Shown here piece by piece: positions 52,551 through 62,600 of a DNA stretch of 64,000 bases (positions are counted from its first letter, which is position 1; every line of letters begins with the position of its first letter). The position numbers were made by a program, and so were the translations under genes. The notes under the pieces were generated by a model. It was not told where the DNA came from and made no database searches. It worked only from the letters and a program-made list of their open reading frames with translations. The DNA comes from Allodiplogaster sudhausi (Eukaryota; Nematoda; Chromadorea; Rhabditida; Diplogasteridae): positions 727,501 to 791,500 of the forward strand of contig CALZFC010000129.1 in NCBI GenBank assembly GCA_945643635.1. Reading direction: 5' to 3'.

Positions 52551-53194
52551 AGATAGACTTCCAGGTGCGCGTGAAGCTGGCTCGGCTCTCAGAGTCCCAG
52601 CCCGATCTGCTGGACGCAGGGATCACCCGATACTTCTTCATGAATGAGAGCGAGAATCCGAAGACGAAGAGCAGTCTTCCCTTCTCTCTCTTCTTCCAGG
52701 CAATCCTCTTCTCCGTACGTTTGATGAGGAAACCTTAGTCGCAATTCAGCATCGCTATGTGTTGTCTGTGGATGGAGCTATCGCTGCTTACCGCTTCCCC
52801 TTTCTCCTCTCCGGCAGCTCCATTCTTCTCAAAGTATGGACTTGACCGAAACATCAAAAAGAGAGGGTGGCGGACTGTTTCAGTCTGCGTCGGAATACTA
52901 CGAACACTTCTATCGACAACTCAAGCCATTTACCCACTTCATACCTTTTACTGTTGAAAACGTAACGGAAAGCATAGCCTGGGCAAGGAATGCCAACCAA
53001 GATCAGGTCAGTTGTTAAAGGAAATTTTGGTCTCTGCGTCCTCCCTTTAGATGCTCCAATCAATGAATGAATTCGTCATTGACCATCTGCAGCCACTCAA
53101 CATCTTCTGCTACTACGCAACCTTTCTGCAGGTACGGATAAAACAAATAGTTTAACTGCATCCGGAGAACAAAACGACACCATTTCAGTATTAA
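47509..53194 (+). CDS. POGLUT2: protein O-glucosyltransferase 2/3 (KDELC-type), broken by insertions and one frame break
   Basis: Exons: 47509-47624, 47732-47824, about 48067-48165, 51515 to about 51667, 51773-51884, 51940-52081, 52186-52276, 52324-52421, 52565-52699, 52750-52833, 52884-53006, 53051-53131 and 53189-53194. A signal peptide (MQPHSILLLLLVLPILPCKD) is followed by a filamin-type domain (FDGTYVIRLRV), EHCSCP, and the CAP10 glucosyltransferase domain. The latter shows VFNLGDYPLSG, VVSWCGSANTADIVVPTYEM, IFRGRDSN, LLDAGITRYFF, VDGAIAAYRFPF and YYEHFYRQLKPFTHF. The family adds glucose or xylose to EGF repeats in the ER lumen; paralogues 2 and 3 cannot be separated here. The protein ends Gln-Tyr-stop, lacking the family's C-terminal extension and KDEL-like signal. 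In exon 51940-52081 the frame must shift by one base near 52005. The donor before the satellite array and the 48 kb exon junctions are unresolved. The intron at 52700 is GC-AG. Confidence 0.9.
48165..48930. repeat. 56-bp satellite array, 13.7 copies, higher-order structure
   Basis: The unit begins CTCTCCACCCATTCCCTCTG and contains CACATCCGAAACAGTCAG; length 56 bp. Copies are nearly identical except for two variable sites. One site alternates A/C every second unit (ACCCATT/ACCCCTT). The other is A or C every third unit (GAAAC/GAACC). Together these give a 6-unit (336 bp) higher-order period. All three plus-strand frames are open, because no frame of the unit has a stop; the long frames are a by-product. 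Confidence 0.95.
48949..50911. mobile_element. 1.96 kb insertion with ~180 bp inverted ends inside the satellite
   Basis: The left arm 48949-49128 begins GTTTCGGAGATGGCCCTTAC. The right arm 50732-50911 is its inverted near-copy (one or two differences, e.g. GTGAAGC versus ACCAGC). The element separates two blocks of the 56-bp satellite. The right arm contains AATAAG and AATAAA motifs as in an LTR 3' end, and the left is the same in reverse, so this may be a rearranged LTR element and not a classical DNA transposon. The interior holds a gag-like open region (49130-49930) and CT/T-rich non-coding sequence (49930-50730). Confidence 0.75.
49130..49926 (+). CDS. open region inside the insertion, Ser/Arg-rich, identity unknown
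   Basis: Two overlapping open frames have GC-rich third positions. One includes NRTFPQFFPRPQNQSRPAQM and an AT-hook-like NRVRGRPQRS and ends near 49535. The other continues from about 49530 to 49926 with Ser/Tyr-rich sequence (KFFRVEPLKNYRIKYYR). The pair may be one coding region with a frame shift. No reverse transcriptase, integrase or transposase motif is visible. A retroelement gag-type protein is possible but unproven. Confidence 0.3.
50903..51485. repeat. 56-bp satellite array, second block, ~10.4 copies
   Basis: Same 56-bp unit as the block at 48165. Here the GAACC variant is absent and the A/C alternation is irregular, with private variants (TCTTCACCC, CTCAACCCC, CAGCCAG, GCTGTCC). 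It lacks the 6-unit order of the first block. Confidence 0.95.
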
Positions 53195-56100
53195 GAGAGC
53201 CTGTCTGAGATATTCGACCATGGCCATAGCAGAAGATGCAGGGAACAAAAATATTTTTTGATTTTAATTTTCTTTGCAGGGCTTATGTAGCATCATGAGA
53301 GCTTCCAAAAAAACTTTTTTTCAAAAAATATTTTGAAGGTATGACTACAGTATGCCTTGATTTACCAAAAATATTCAATTGACCATAAAGTTCGTAAAAG
53401 CTAACCAAATTAAATTTTGAAAGCATCGTTAGATTCGTCATCTAAAAGCGCATAAAATTGCCTAAACAAGTTTTTCATTAAAGTTTCATTAAAAGGTCGA
53501 AATGAGCATTTATATTATTGGAATGTACCATTAGAGTGCCAAGCCGTAGAAACTACGCGATGAAACCATATCCATTTGATAGAGCGTCATTTGTTACCCA
53601 TAGAAAGCTGCCTCTCATGTGGATCGTCCTACAAGAACTTACAATGTACGGGGGTGAACACCTCATAGAGTAATAACCTGCAGAACAAAAAAAGGCTATA
53701 AAATGCGTTTTTCTCGCTCTTTTCAAAATCCAAGGATACCATTGTGTTTATAATTTAGAAATACATAAAAATGTCATACATAATTTGTTCATACGATTAC
53801 ATTCTCAATCACTTTTTCGGCAAAAACTGTATTTCTGGCCTGCTGGAGAGAGGTTAGCGCATGTAGTCAGAAAACAAAGAAAGACTGCGACTAAATTCGT
53901 ATGCCATGTGAAAGCCCAGTCTTTTCTACGTGTAATATACTATCTTCCTCCCGAATTGTGCTACAGGAAAGCTTCAATATATCCCTTTGAAGCGCGCACT
54001 CACAGTGCGGCCTGCCCAGAAAATCCCCTTTAACCTAGCTATCCGGCTTCATACGCGATATTAGGGGAAGTTTTGCAAAATATCTCATTTCACATGTCCT
54101 ATCACACAAAAAACCACGTAGATGACTTTATCTTAGCGAATCTTCGCTATTATTTTCGGCAGATACTCTTTTTGCCTTTTACGCAGGTGAGAGAAAAGTG
54201 CACGTAAGCAGAAAAATATGAAAGACTACATCTAAACGAGCACTCTACGTGCAAACCCAAACTTTTATACGTTGAATTTACTTCCTCAAAATGTAATTTG
54301 TTAACGTGAATGGTTTGATAAGTCCGTTCGAATAGTATAACGTAAATTCTGCAACTCATCAAAGATCGCTTTATTTTCTAGAAATTTAATAGGGAAGTAC
54401 ATATATATGAAAGAATGGAAAGGAAACAACATCGTTTATTTAAACTCTGTAGTTTCTTCTCCCAGGCGGTCCCCTCCCCCTCCCTCGCTTTTTATAAACA
54501 ACCATAAACAAACAACCCCTCTTGTTTGTGAACCATCCGGTTTCTCAACTTAGAGAAGCTGGAATAAAGAATGTCGTCTATCGGTCAGATCAGGCTGGTA
54601 TGAATAAATTCAAAACAATACATTTACTTAAAAATTATACCCTTTCATCATAACAATTAGCTACAAGTTTCAGGGTGCTACAAGAGCAGTGCGACGCTTT
54701 CATCGGTCTTGCAAATCTCGAAGTATACCAAGACCGATATCAAGAAATACGCGTTTTCTGAGGCCCAGGCAGGCAAGAGTGCTTGCGATCGAATGGCCGC
54801 TGTAATCAAGAGAAAAGTGAGAGATTACCTTGACAGCGGAAGCAACGCCAGAACCGCTGAAGAGTTTTTTGCCGCCATAATTTGGGGGAAAGAACTCCGC
54901 GGCGTATCCGTGCACCTCACTCATGTTGAAGGCGGTTCTCTCAGCCACTCATCAATTCCCGGAATATCTCAGTTGAACACTTTTCTCTACGAAGCGGATG
55001 GAATAAGAGTTCATCGTCATTCTGAGATTGGTCAAGGAAAGTTGATCAAATACGACACGCTGAAGAAGAATCAAGGGCATCTAATAGTCGATCAAGAAGA
55101 CGGAGCCTTGGTCAGCCAAGATAATCATCCTTTTTGGAGGGAAATCGGGAGACCAGAGCGTCAAAGGACGAATGCAGAAAAAGAAACCGGACTTGAACAC
55201 GAGGAGCAAGAAGCCTGCACAATGCCTCAAGATGCTGATGTCTGCGTTGATGAAACACAGTTTCTATTTCAGTGTCCCGAAGAGACATGTGCCGCGGAAT
55301 TCATTGAATCGAGAAATTTAGAAAGGCACATTATTGTTGGCAAGCACAAAGGAAGAGCCGAGCGAGCCACTCTTCGAGACAACAGTCTGCTGCTGTTCGC
55401 AGATGGGCTGGAAGGACCGATGCAACACAGCGTATTTACTATCGTGGACGATGCCCTTGAATCTTTCGTGGACGACAATTCTAACGGAAAAATTGCTAGC
55501 CAAGGATGGGCGCTCAAGGAGAAAAAAAAGAATGAAAGGCTTCCCGAAAGGGCAAAACAATGGGCCATTGAACAGTTCAACGAAGGAACAAGGACTGGCG
55601 TGAAGATCGACCCCCGTGAAGCCCATAAGCGAATGAAAAATCAGAGAGAAGCGGACACAGGAAAGCTCAGTTTCACGACTGGTGAAGTTCTGACAGTTCA
55701 GCAACTCGCGTCGATCTTTAGTCGACTAGCAACTGCGAAAAAAAGATCGCATGGGTTATCAGACCAAGTTCCAGAATCACGCAAGAAAACGAAGACATCA
55801 GATCCAGTCGACGAACTCTACGAAGAGGAAGGGGATATTGAGCTTGAGTATAAAACCGATCCTCAATGGGGTACATCCTTTGACCACTACAGGAAGCTCG
55901 GGCTTGAGATTCTGGGCGAAGAGCAGCAGCCAGCCGAAGAGAGAGCAATTGACGACGGAAGTAGAACGGCGACAACTACATCTCCGGAACGAAAGAGGAG
56001 AATTCATGACGAGCTTTTCTAAAGAAAGGAAAAAATACTCTCATCAGTTATAGTTGTCACTTCCCTATTTTAATAAAGCGATCTTTGATGAGTGGGACAG

Positions 56101-57260
56101 TAACATCGAATACAGCAGAATTTACGTTATACTATTCGAACGGACTTATCAAACCATTCACGTTAACAAATTACATTTTGAGGAAGTAAATTCAACGTAT
56201 AAAAGTTTGGGTTTGCACGTAGAGTGCTCGTTTAGATGTAGTCTTTCATATTTTTCTGCTTACGTGCACTTTTCTCTCACCTGCGTAAAAGGCAAAAAGA
56301 GTATCTGCCGAAAATAATAGCGAAGATTCGCTAAGATAAAGTCATCTACGTGGTTTTTTGTGTGATAGGACATGTGAAATGAGATATTTTGCAAAACTTC
56401 CCCTAATATCGCGTATGAAGCCGGATAGCTAGGTTAAAGGGGATTTTCTGGGCAGGCCGCACTGTGAGTGCGCGCTTCAAAGGGATATATTGAAACTTTC
56501 CTGTAGCACAATTCGGGAGGAAGATAGTATATTACACGTAGAAAAGACTGGGCTTTCACATGGCATACGAATTTAGTCGCAGTCTTTCTTTGTTTTCTGA
56601 CTACATGCGCTAACCTCTCTCCAGCAGGCCAGAAATACAGTTTTTGCCGAAAAAGTGATTGAGAATGTAATCGTATGAACAAATTATGTATGACATTTTT
56701 ATGTATTTCTAAATTATAAACACAATGGTATCCTTGGATTTTGAAAAGAGCGAGAAAAACGCATTTTATAGCCTTTTTTTGTTCTGCAGGTTATTACTCT
56801 ATGAGGTGTTCACCCCCGTACATTGTAAGTTCTTGTAGGACGATCCACATGAGAGGCAGCTTTCTATGGGTAACAAATGACGCTCTATCAAATGGATATG
56901 GTTTCATCGCGTAGTTTCTACGGCTTGGCACTCTAATGGTACATTCCAATAATATAAATGCTCATTTCGACCTTTTAATGAAACTTTAATGAAAAACTTG
57001 TTTAGGCAATTTTATGCGCTTTTAGATGACGAATCTAACGATGCTTTCAAAATTTAATTTGGTTAGCTTTTACGAACTTTATGGTCAATTGAATATTTTT
57101 GGTAAATCAAGGCATACTGTAGTCATACCTTCAAAATATTTTTTGAAAAAGTTTTTTTGGAAGCTCTCATGATGCTACATAAGCCCTGCAAAGAAAATTA
57201 AAATCAAAAAATATTTTTGTTCCCTGCACCCTCATGATCGAGTATCTCAGACAGGCTCTC
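53195..57260. mobile_element. 4.07 kb DNA transposon with ~1.18 kb terminal inverted repeats, TTAA target
   Basis: The ends are GAGAGCCTGTCTGAGATA and its complement, flanked by TTAA at 53191-53194 and 57261-57264. The arms run from 53195 to about 54376 and from about 56070 to 57260. Most of their length is essentially identical in reverse, with an indel near the inner ends and several differences in the outer 50 bp. The centre (54377-56069) carries one gene. TTAA duplications are known for piggyBac and Kolobok elements; long inverted repeats suggest neither in particular. Superfamily is not assigned. Confidence 0.92.
54571..56022 (+). CDS. transposon-encoded C2H2 protein, two exons
   Basis: Exon 1, 54571-54597, encodes MSSIGQIRL and ends at GTATGA. 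Exon 2, 54685-56022, continues in phase (acceptor CTACAAG) to a stop after HDELF. The N-terminal part has FSEAQAGKSACDR followed by a helical stretch (RTAEEFFAAIIWGKEL). The middle has a zinc finger of form C-X4-C-X12-H-X5-H (CPEETC at its start). The C-terminal part has GWALKEKKK, AIEQFNEGTRTGVKIDPREA and VLTVQQLASIFSRLAT, then a basic and an acidic tail. I associate this FSEAQ/GWALK/FSRL combination with uncharacterised repeat-family proteins in other invertebrates, from memory. I cannot assign a catalytic triad, so it may be an accessory protein or a transposase fragment. The upstream RNase-H-like half expected of a complete transposase is not present. Confidence 0.75.
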
Positions 57261-57952
57261 TTAATGCGCACAAATAAATAAATAAACTTTTCTAAGAAGA
57301 AAAAAAATACAGGACAAAATCGGGCCCAAAGGCGAACCTTAAACAAACACGCCTTACGACTATTATGAAATCCTATGACAATTTTATCACATGCGGGGAG
57401 CAGAATGAAGTCATTTCGTTAGAACACTTATGGTTAGCTTGCTCCCTTCTCCCCACTACTCATTCCTTCAACTGCAAAAGAAGAATGAGCAAAACGAACA
57501 CTTCGAAAGAAGTATCTAATATTCAGTGACTTCAGAAGTACACAGCCCTGCTGGATGAACAGTCTTCCCGGGTGCCTCAAGAAATGCAACTCATCTCACA
57601 ACATTCAATCACCAATGGATGCGATTGCAAGGAACAAAGACATCAACTCTGAATCTCCGCTTTCCCGTTCTCTAGCTCTCGTTCTCTCTTCATCTCGGAT
57701 CATTCTTTCTGCCCAATTTTCTCTCACACTCTCTCTCCCTCAATTCCCTTCTCTCTTCCTTTCTCAACGCCAGTTAAATGTCCCACCTAAAATCCTCCTC
57801 GTGGTCGCTTGTCTGAGAAGAACGAACGAAGCAGCAGAACCTGAATGGATTCTTTATCATGCACTGATATAAATATATCGTGTTCAACGGTTATTAATAT
57901 TCGTTGGTAATCTTAGATCATGTTTTATACCCTTACCTCTATAGTCATTTCA
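57261..57952. other. likely original POGLUT 3' UTR, then intergenic
   Basis: Immediately after the right TTAA comes a (AAAT)n stretch with overlapping AATAAA motifs (57271-57283). This would be the polyadenylation region of POGLUT before the transposon entered. 57300-57950 has no supported gene; the plus-strand open frame at 57555-57872 has no splice or family support. Confidence 0.5.
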
Positions 57953-59276
57953 TCAAAATTTGACCTTCGTTTTGCGTTCCTGTCTTCTTAAAAAAACCAT
58001 AAGGTTTTTTTTTTTACAGTGAAAATGCCGAGTTCCGACCAAAATTTTTGTTGTTGGAAATTTTAGGATGCGAAATAAGAACTCCTGTGGAAATGAACTT
58101 GCATTCCGATGAATTGCCCATATCAAAGAGAGAAAGAAAGAATTGAAGAAACCTGAGCGATTCCAATGACAACGATCACGGCAGTCTGACCAAGGACCAG
58201 ACCAGAACTCGCTCATTCAGCATCTCCGCTCTCTTACGCCCCGTGGCCTCTCGCAGACGGTGGTGGGTTTGGTAGTCATCGACCTAAGAGAACGAGAGGT
58301 AAGGGTGTTCAGGTTTCACCGCACTCAGGCTAATTTGCCAAATGCTCAATCTAATTTTTTTTTAAAGTAGTTTTCGACGAAATTTGTTAACACCCTTACA
58401 GTCAAGATTTTCTAAGTGACGAGAGATACCAGTATATACTTGTGGAGACGGTTGTCTCTAACATATCTACTACAAAACTTGTAGGCATAGCTTCGACCAA
58501 ATGTTCAAGGAAAATATGGAATTATTCAATACTGATGTTAAAAAGGAATGATGTGTGAGAAAAGGCGACTGACCACTCTGAGTTTGTCAGCGATAGAAGA
58601 AGCCAAAGAGTCCAATGCAGTCATGGCAGCAGGTGTCTCCCCTGCTCCGGCTGCCGCTCGCTTCGCTGCGTCTCCTTCACCAATCTTGCGAAAAACAAGG
58701 ATTCAATCAAATTTAATATTAAAATAAATATATAAAAAACCTCACTGCATAAATAATTATTTGATTAAAAATAGGGTTCTGCGGCTTCGTTACACTGCAT
58801 ACGAAGAGACGCAATCTGTTAGATATAAAACGATAAAAATCTACCTGCCAATCCATGTAGACAACTTTGTGTGAAAATGTTGAGAACTCGTTGGAGAAGC
58901 AAGCCTAAACAGATGACAAAACAGATGTCGATGAAGGCAAGTGCCAGAGATGCGAACGAAACCTTGTAAGTGCCGGGTGCTTCAGTCTTGAATGTATAGC
59001 TGTCGTATTGCTTCTTCTGTCCCTTGTATAACACCTTCCCATGTGGATCCTCTATCACGAGGTCAACATCATATTGCCCACCAGTCACTACCTGCAGACA
59101 TTATTGATAGGGTTTTTACAAGAGCGCCATCGTACCTGGAACTCAAAAAGGCAGTCCTCGCCAGCTTTTATCTCTTCGTAGAAACACTGATTCGCATTGT
59201 CCGGAAGTTCGAAAGTAAGTTCAATGGCGTAGGCTACGCCAAGAAGTAACACGGAACTCAGCAGAGCAGTCCGCAT
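57953..59276 (-). CDS. TMED7: p24 family cargo receptor, TMED7-like (gamma), with a frame break
   Basis: Six exons on the minus strand: 59276-59137, 59091-58962, 58904-58845, 58684-58574, 58283-58153 and 58084-57953. There is a signal peptide ([17 protein letters not shown]). The GOLD domain follows with [48 protein letters not shown] and [19 protein letters not shown] coiled-coil exon has [20 protein letters not shown]. The single TM helix contains [13 protein letters not shown]. The family cycles between ER and Golgi in COPI/COPII vesicles. In exon 5 the helix is reached only after a one-base shift near 58186 (WSL then GQT). The C-terminus in exon 6 lacks a clear FF-KK sorting tail. Confidence 0.92.
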
Positions 59277-59678
59277 CTAAACAGAATCAGTCTATTTGTT
59301 ATCAATCAACAATTCAAACATTTGGAATGATTCCAACACGACATAACTTCGCTTCTTCGCTAATTACACTTCATATCTTATGACGGCACTACAAAAAGTC
59401 ACACCACACCAAAATGCTCTACACCAAATAAATTTTTAATAACGAATCAGCTTTAAATTCTATTCAGAAGGGGAGCAAGTCGATGAGTAATGATGCAATT
59501 CAATAATAACGTACCAGATTAAAACAAGCAGTAAGACAGATCTCTATGGCGACTAAATGTGCTGGCCTCTAGTAATGGAATACCGTAGTTTTCCAGAACT
59601 GTCAGAAAGGAATCTCTCAAACTTGATGTTAGATGTTAACGACTTTTCCTAATGCAATCTGCACTTAGTTACCATAGC
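59277..59678. promoter_or_regulatory. divergent promoter region between TMED7-like and mucin genes
   Basis: The start codons of two head-to-head genes are 402 bp apart. The interval is AT-rich with no repeats or open frame, so both promoters and 5' UTRs must lie within it or overlap the genes. No core promoter motif can be picked with confidence. Confidence 0.5.
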
Positions 59679-62600
59679 ATGGACGGCCGAAGCGAATTAG
59701 AAGGAGTCGAATTCCTTTTCCATGCGAAGAAGTCACTCACTGAAGCTGAAGGGAAGGCGATGACATCCAAGTTTCTGCTTCTGCATTATATTCTTCTTCT
59801 CTATTCACATGGTAAGTTCATTTCTTCATGAGAAGAAAGAAATGAATTATCGTGATCGGTATCTTTAGCCGGCGCAAGTGTCTCGGATTTAACCGAATCT
59901 TTAACGTGCATCAGAGGAAACGACTCTGACAGCTCGCCACAGAGCGAGGTAATGGCTACAAAAGAATCAAGTGTCACTTTCGATGCACAGCGAATGGCTT
60001 CACGAGAACAAGAGGACCCTGTCTTATCGACTTAATTGAAACACACATCCATATCTTTGTTTGCATACTCATTGTATATATTTATTTGATTCAGGAGTTC
60101 AGTAGAACTGTCACTCTCTCTATGGGACAATCAACCAACAATCCAAATGTTCTTAATGTTCTTACCGTCAACTGCTCAGAATGTTGGTCACTTAGCGCGG
60201 AAACTGGAGCAACATCAGAAGGAACTGAAAGAAGCAGCGAAGAAGGAGGCAGCACGACTCAGATTACTTCTCCGTTCACTTCTGCATCTTCTCAAGGAAC
60301 GACAGAAGAATTCTTATCAACCCCAACTGAAAAAGAAGAGACATCGAGTAGTTGTCTCGATTGTGAAAAGGCACAAACTACGGTTCCTACAGATTCGCCA
60401 TCCCCTTCCCATTCTTCATCCACTTCATTGCCCTCCTCAACATCTGCGAGTGAATCCTCCTCAACAAGCACTTCTGCCACCTTCACTAATTCTTCAGCAA
60501 CAGCGAGCTTTCGTCCAACAACAGAGATTAACGATGAAACAATTCCAACCGACAACTTCACTATTGCTTGTGAGAATTGCATCTCTTCATCAATGAGCTC
60601 GCAGATAACGAATGAAGGGCAGGTTTCTTCCTCTCCATCTCACCACACACAAGAGAGCTCTTCATCTCTGCCGCCTTCTACTTTACCCTCTTCACCCGGA
60701 TCCTCATTTGACTTGACAAGCACATCAACGGCCAACTCATCTCCTCCAAGAAACACTCACCACAACGGCCTTATCAGCAACCACAACGGCCTCCTCAACA
60801 ACCGCAACGGCCTCCTCAACAAACACAACTGAAATCGCTACAGGAATGAGCAGCACTCTTCCATCAGAATTCCCGCCTTCCCAGGATCGTCTTACGGGCG
60901 ATCCATCTTCAGCATCCAGTCAATCAGCTATGCAAACTGCAAGACAACAAACCTCATCTTCTATAGTTGAAGCAAAGATAACTTCAGTCACATCTCAGAG
61001 TTATGAAGAAACAAGCCAAGAATCGTCGTTCATTTCTTCCTCCGCCACCACAACACAAAGCACCACGAATTTTATAGCTTCAACAGAAAATACGAGCAGT
61101 TCTAAAGAAGAGAAAACCTCGACAGGATTTAAGAGCCCGCCTGTGCCTTCGGACTCCTCAATCGGAAGTAAGAAGACCTTTCCGAGTTCCGCAATTTCGT
61201 CACTCCCTACAACTGCCCCATATATTTCGTCCCCTTGGCCTTCGTCAGCTACCGTTGAAAGTACAGAACATCTCTCGACAGTATTATCAACGAACGACTA
61301 TATTATTAGTACAGAAATTGAACCCAGCTGGCACGCCTCAACAGGAACAGAAAGCATTTCAAGTCAAACGGGAGTGACGATTTCTTCTGACTCGTCATCG
61401 CTCTCATCCATAAAAGATCATTCTGCACCAAGCCCAACGGACCATACTCAAGATATTTCGGAATCAAGATTAACGTCTTCCAAGATATCCAGTACAACTT
61501 CTTCCATTTCCTCTCCTTCGGCTTCCTCGTCCAAGACGAGAGACCATGAAAGATCTTCTTTGCCGACTACAACTAGAACTACCACAAGTTCCCTTGATTC
61601 CTTATATGCACAGTCAATGACCAACCGACAACAAAACACAACATCTTCGAAAAATGTGAAGCATGAAACGGAATCACGTCAGAGTTCACCGACGACGCAG
61701 CCGAGACAGCCAACGATGAGCGAGTCAACAAAAAGGAACTCCCTATCAGAAAGCCCCCTCTCTGCTTCCACTCCATTCCTACCAGAAACGACAAGGACTC
61801 CTTCCACATCGACCATCGCGACAACAGGTTCGAATTCTTTACGATCAAATAGAAATACAACGATCTCTGGCAACAGACACGAGCAGTTCTGCTCGTGAAC
61901 TCTCTTCGTCTTCTTCATCTCCGCTGAAGAACACATTGATAACCAGAGATATACTTGCTGTGAAAAGCATTCGAACGGTTCCTTCCACACAATCAACTAA
62001 CTCCGAGCAAGGTTAGTTATTTCACTATGTCTAAAGAAGTATGATTAATTTTTTTTTTTTTTAGAAGAAGTCACCGCAACGCCGAGAATAATTGTAACAG
62101 TGAAAGTACAAGAGAGCGAGAGCACCAAGAAGAAGAACCCTGACATGTCTTCGACTGAGTCACTGCTCACGAAAGGGAATACCCGTGTGGGAGGAAGTGA
62201 GGAGGAGGGAGAGAGAAACACGGAATACAGTACTTCCACCATGCTCATTACTTCCTCTGGTATTGCTCCGCTATGCCATGTTCCCCCTGTGAATAGATTT
62301 GTGTTGCAGACTCAACCATTGCTTCATCCTGCAACTCGAGTTGTCCAGAAGGCTACCTTGACGGAGACAGAATCTGCTTGGAGGCATGCCACTAGCACCC
62401 CTGAATGCCGCCGAAATGTTTGGGCTTTTCAGGTTGTGCCAGCCGTTTATCGAGAATCGTACTCAAAGGCCCTTGGTTACTGCCAGAGATCTCCTCAAAG
62501 CGACTTGCTTGGAGAATACGAATTGAGAGATAACATCGATTCCATCGTACAACAAATTCAGTAAGTATTCTCCAGTGCCTAATTTGTCGCAACATTTCGT

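Noticed and set aside
53785..54362. Open frames repeated at 56054-56682
   Set aside because: Identical sequence in the transposon's two inverted arms; no start context, splice sites or domain.
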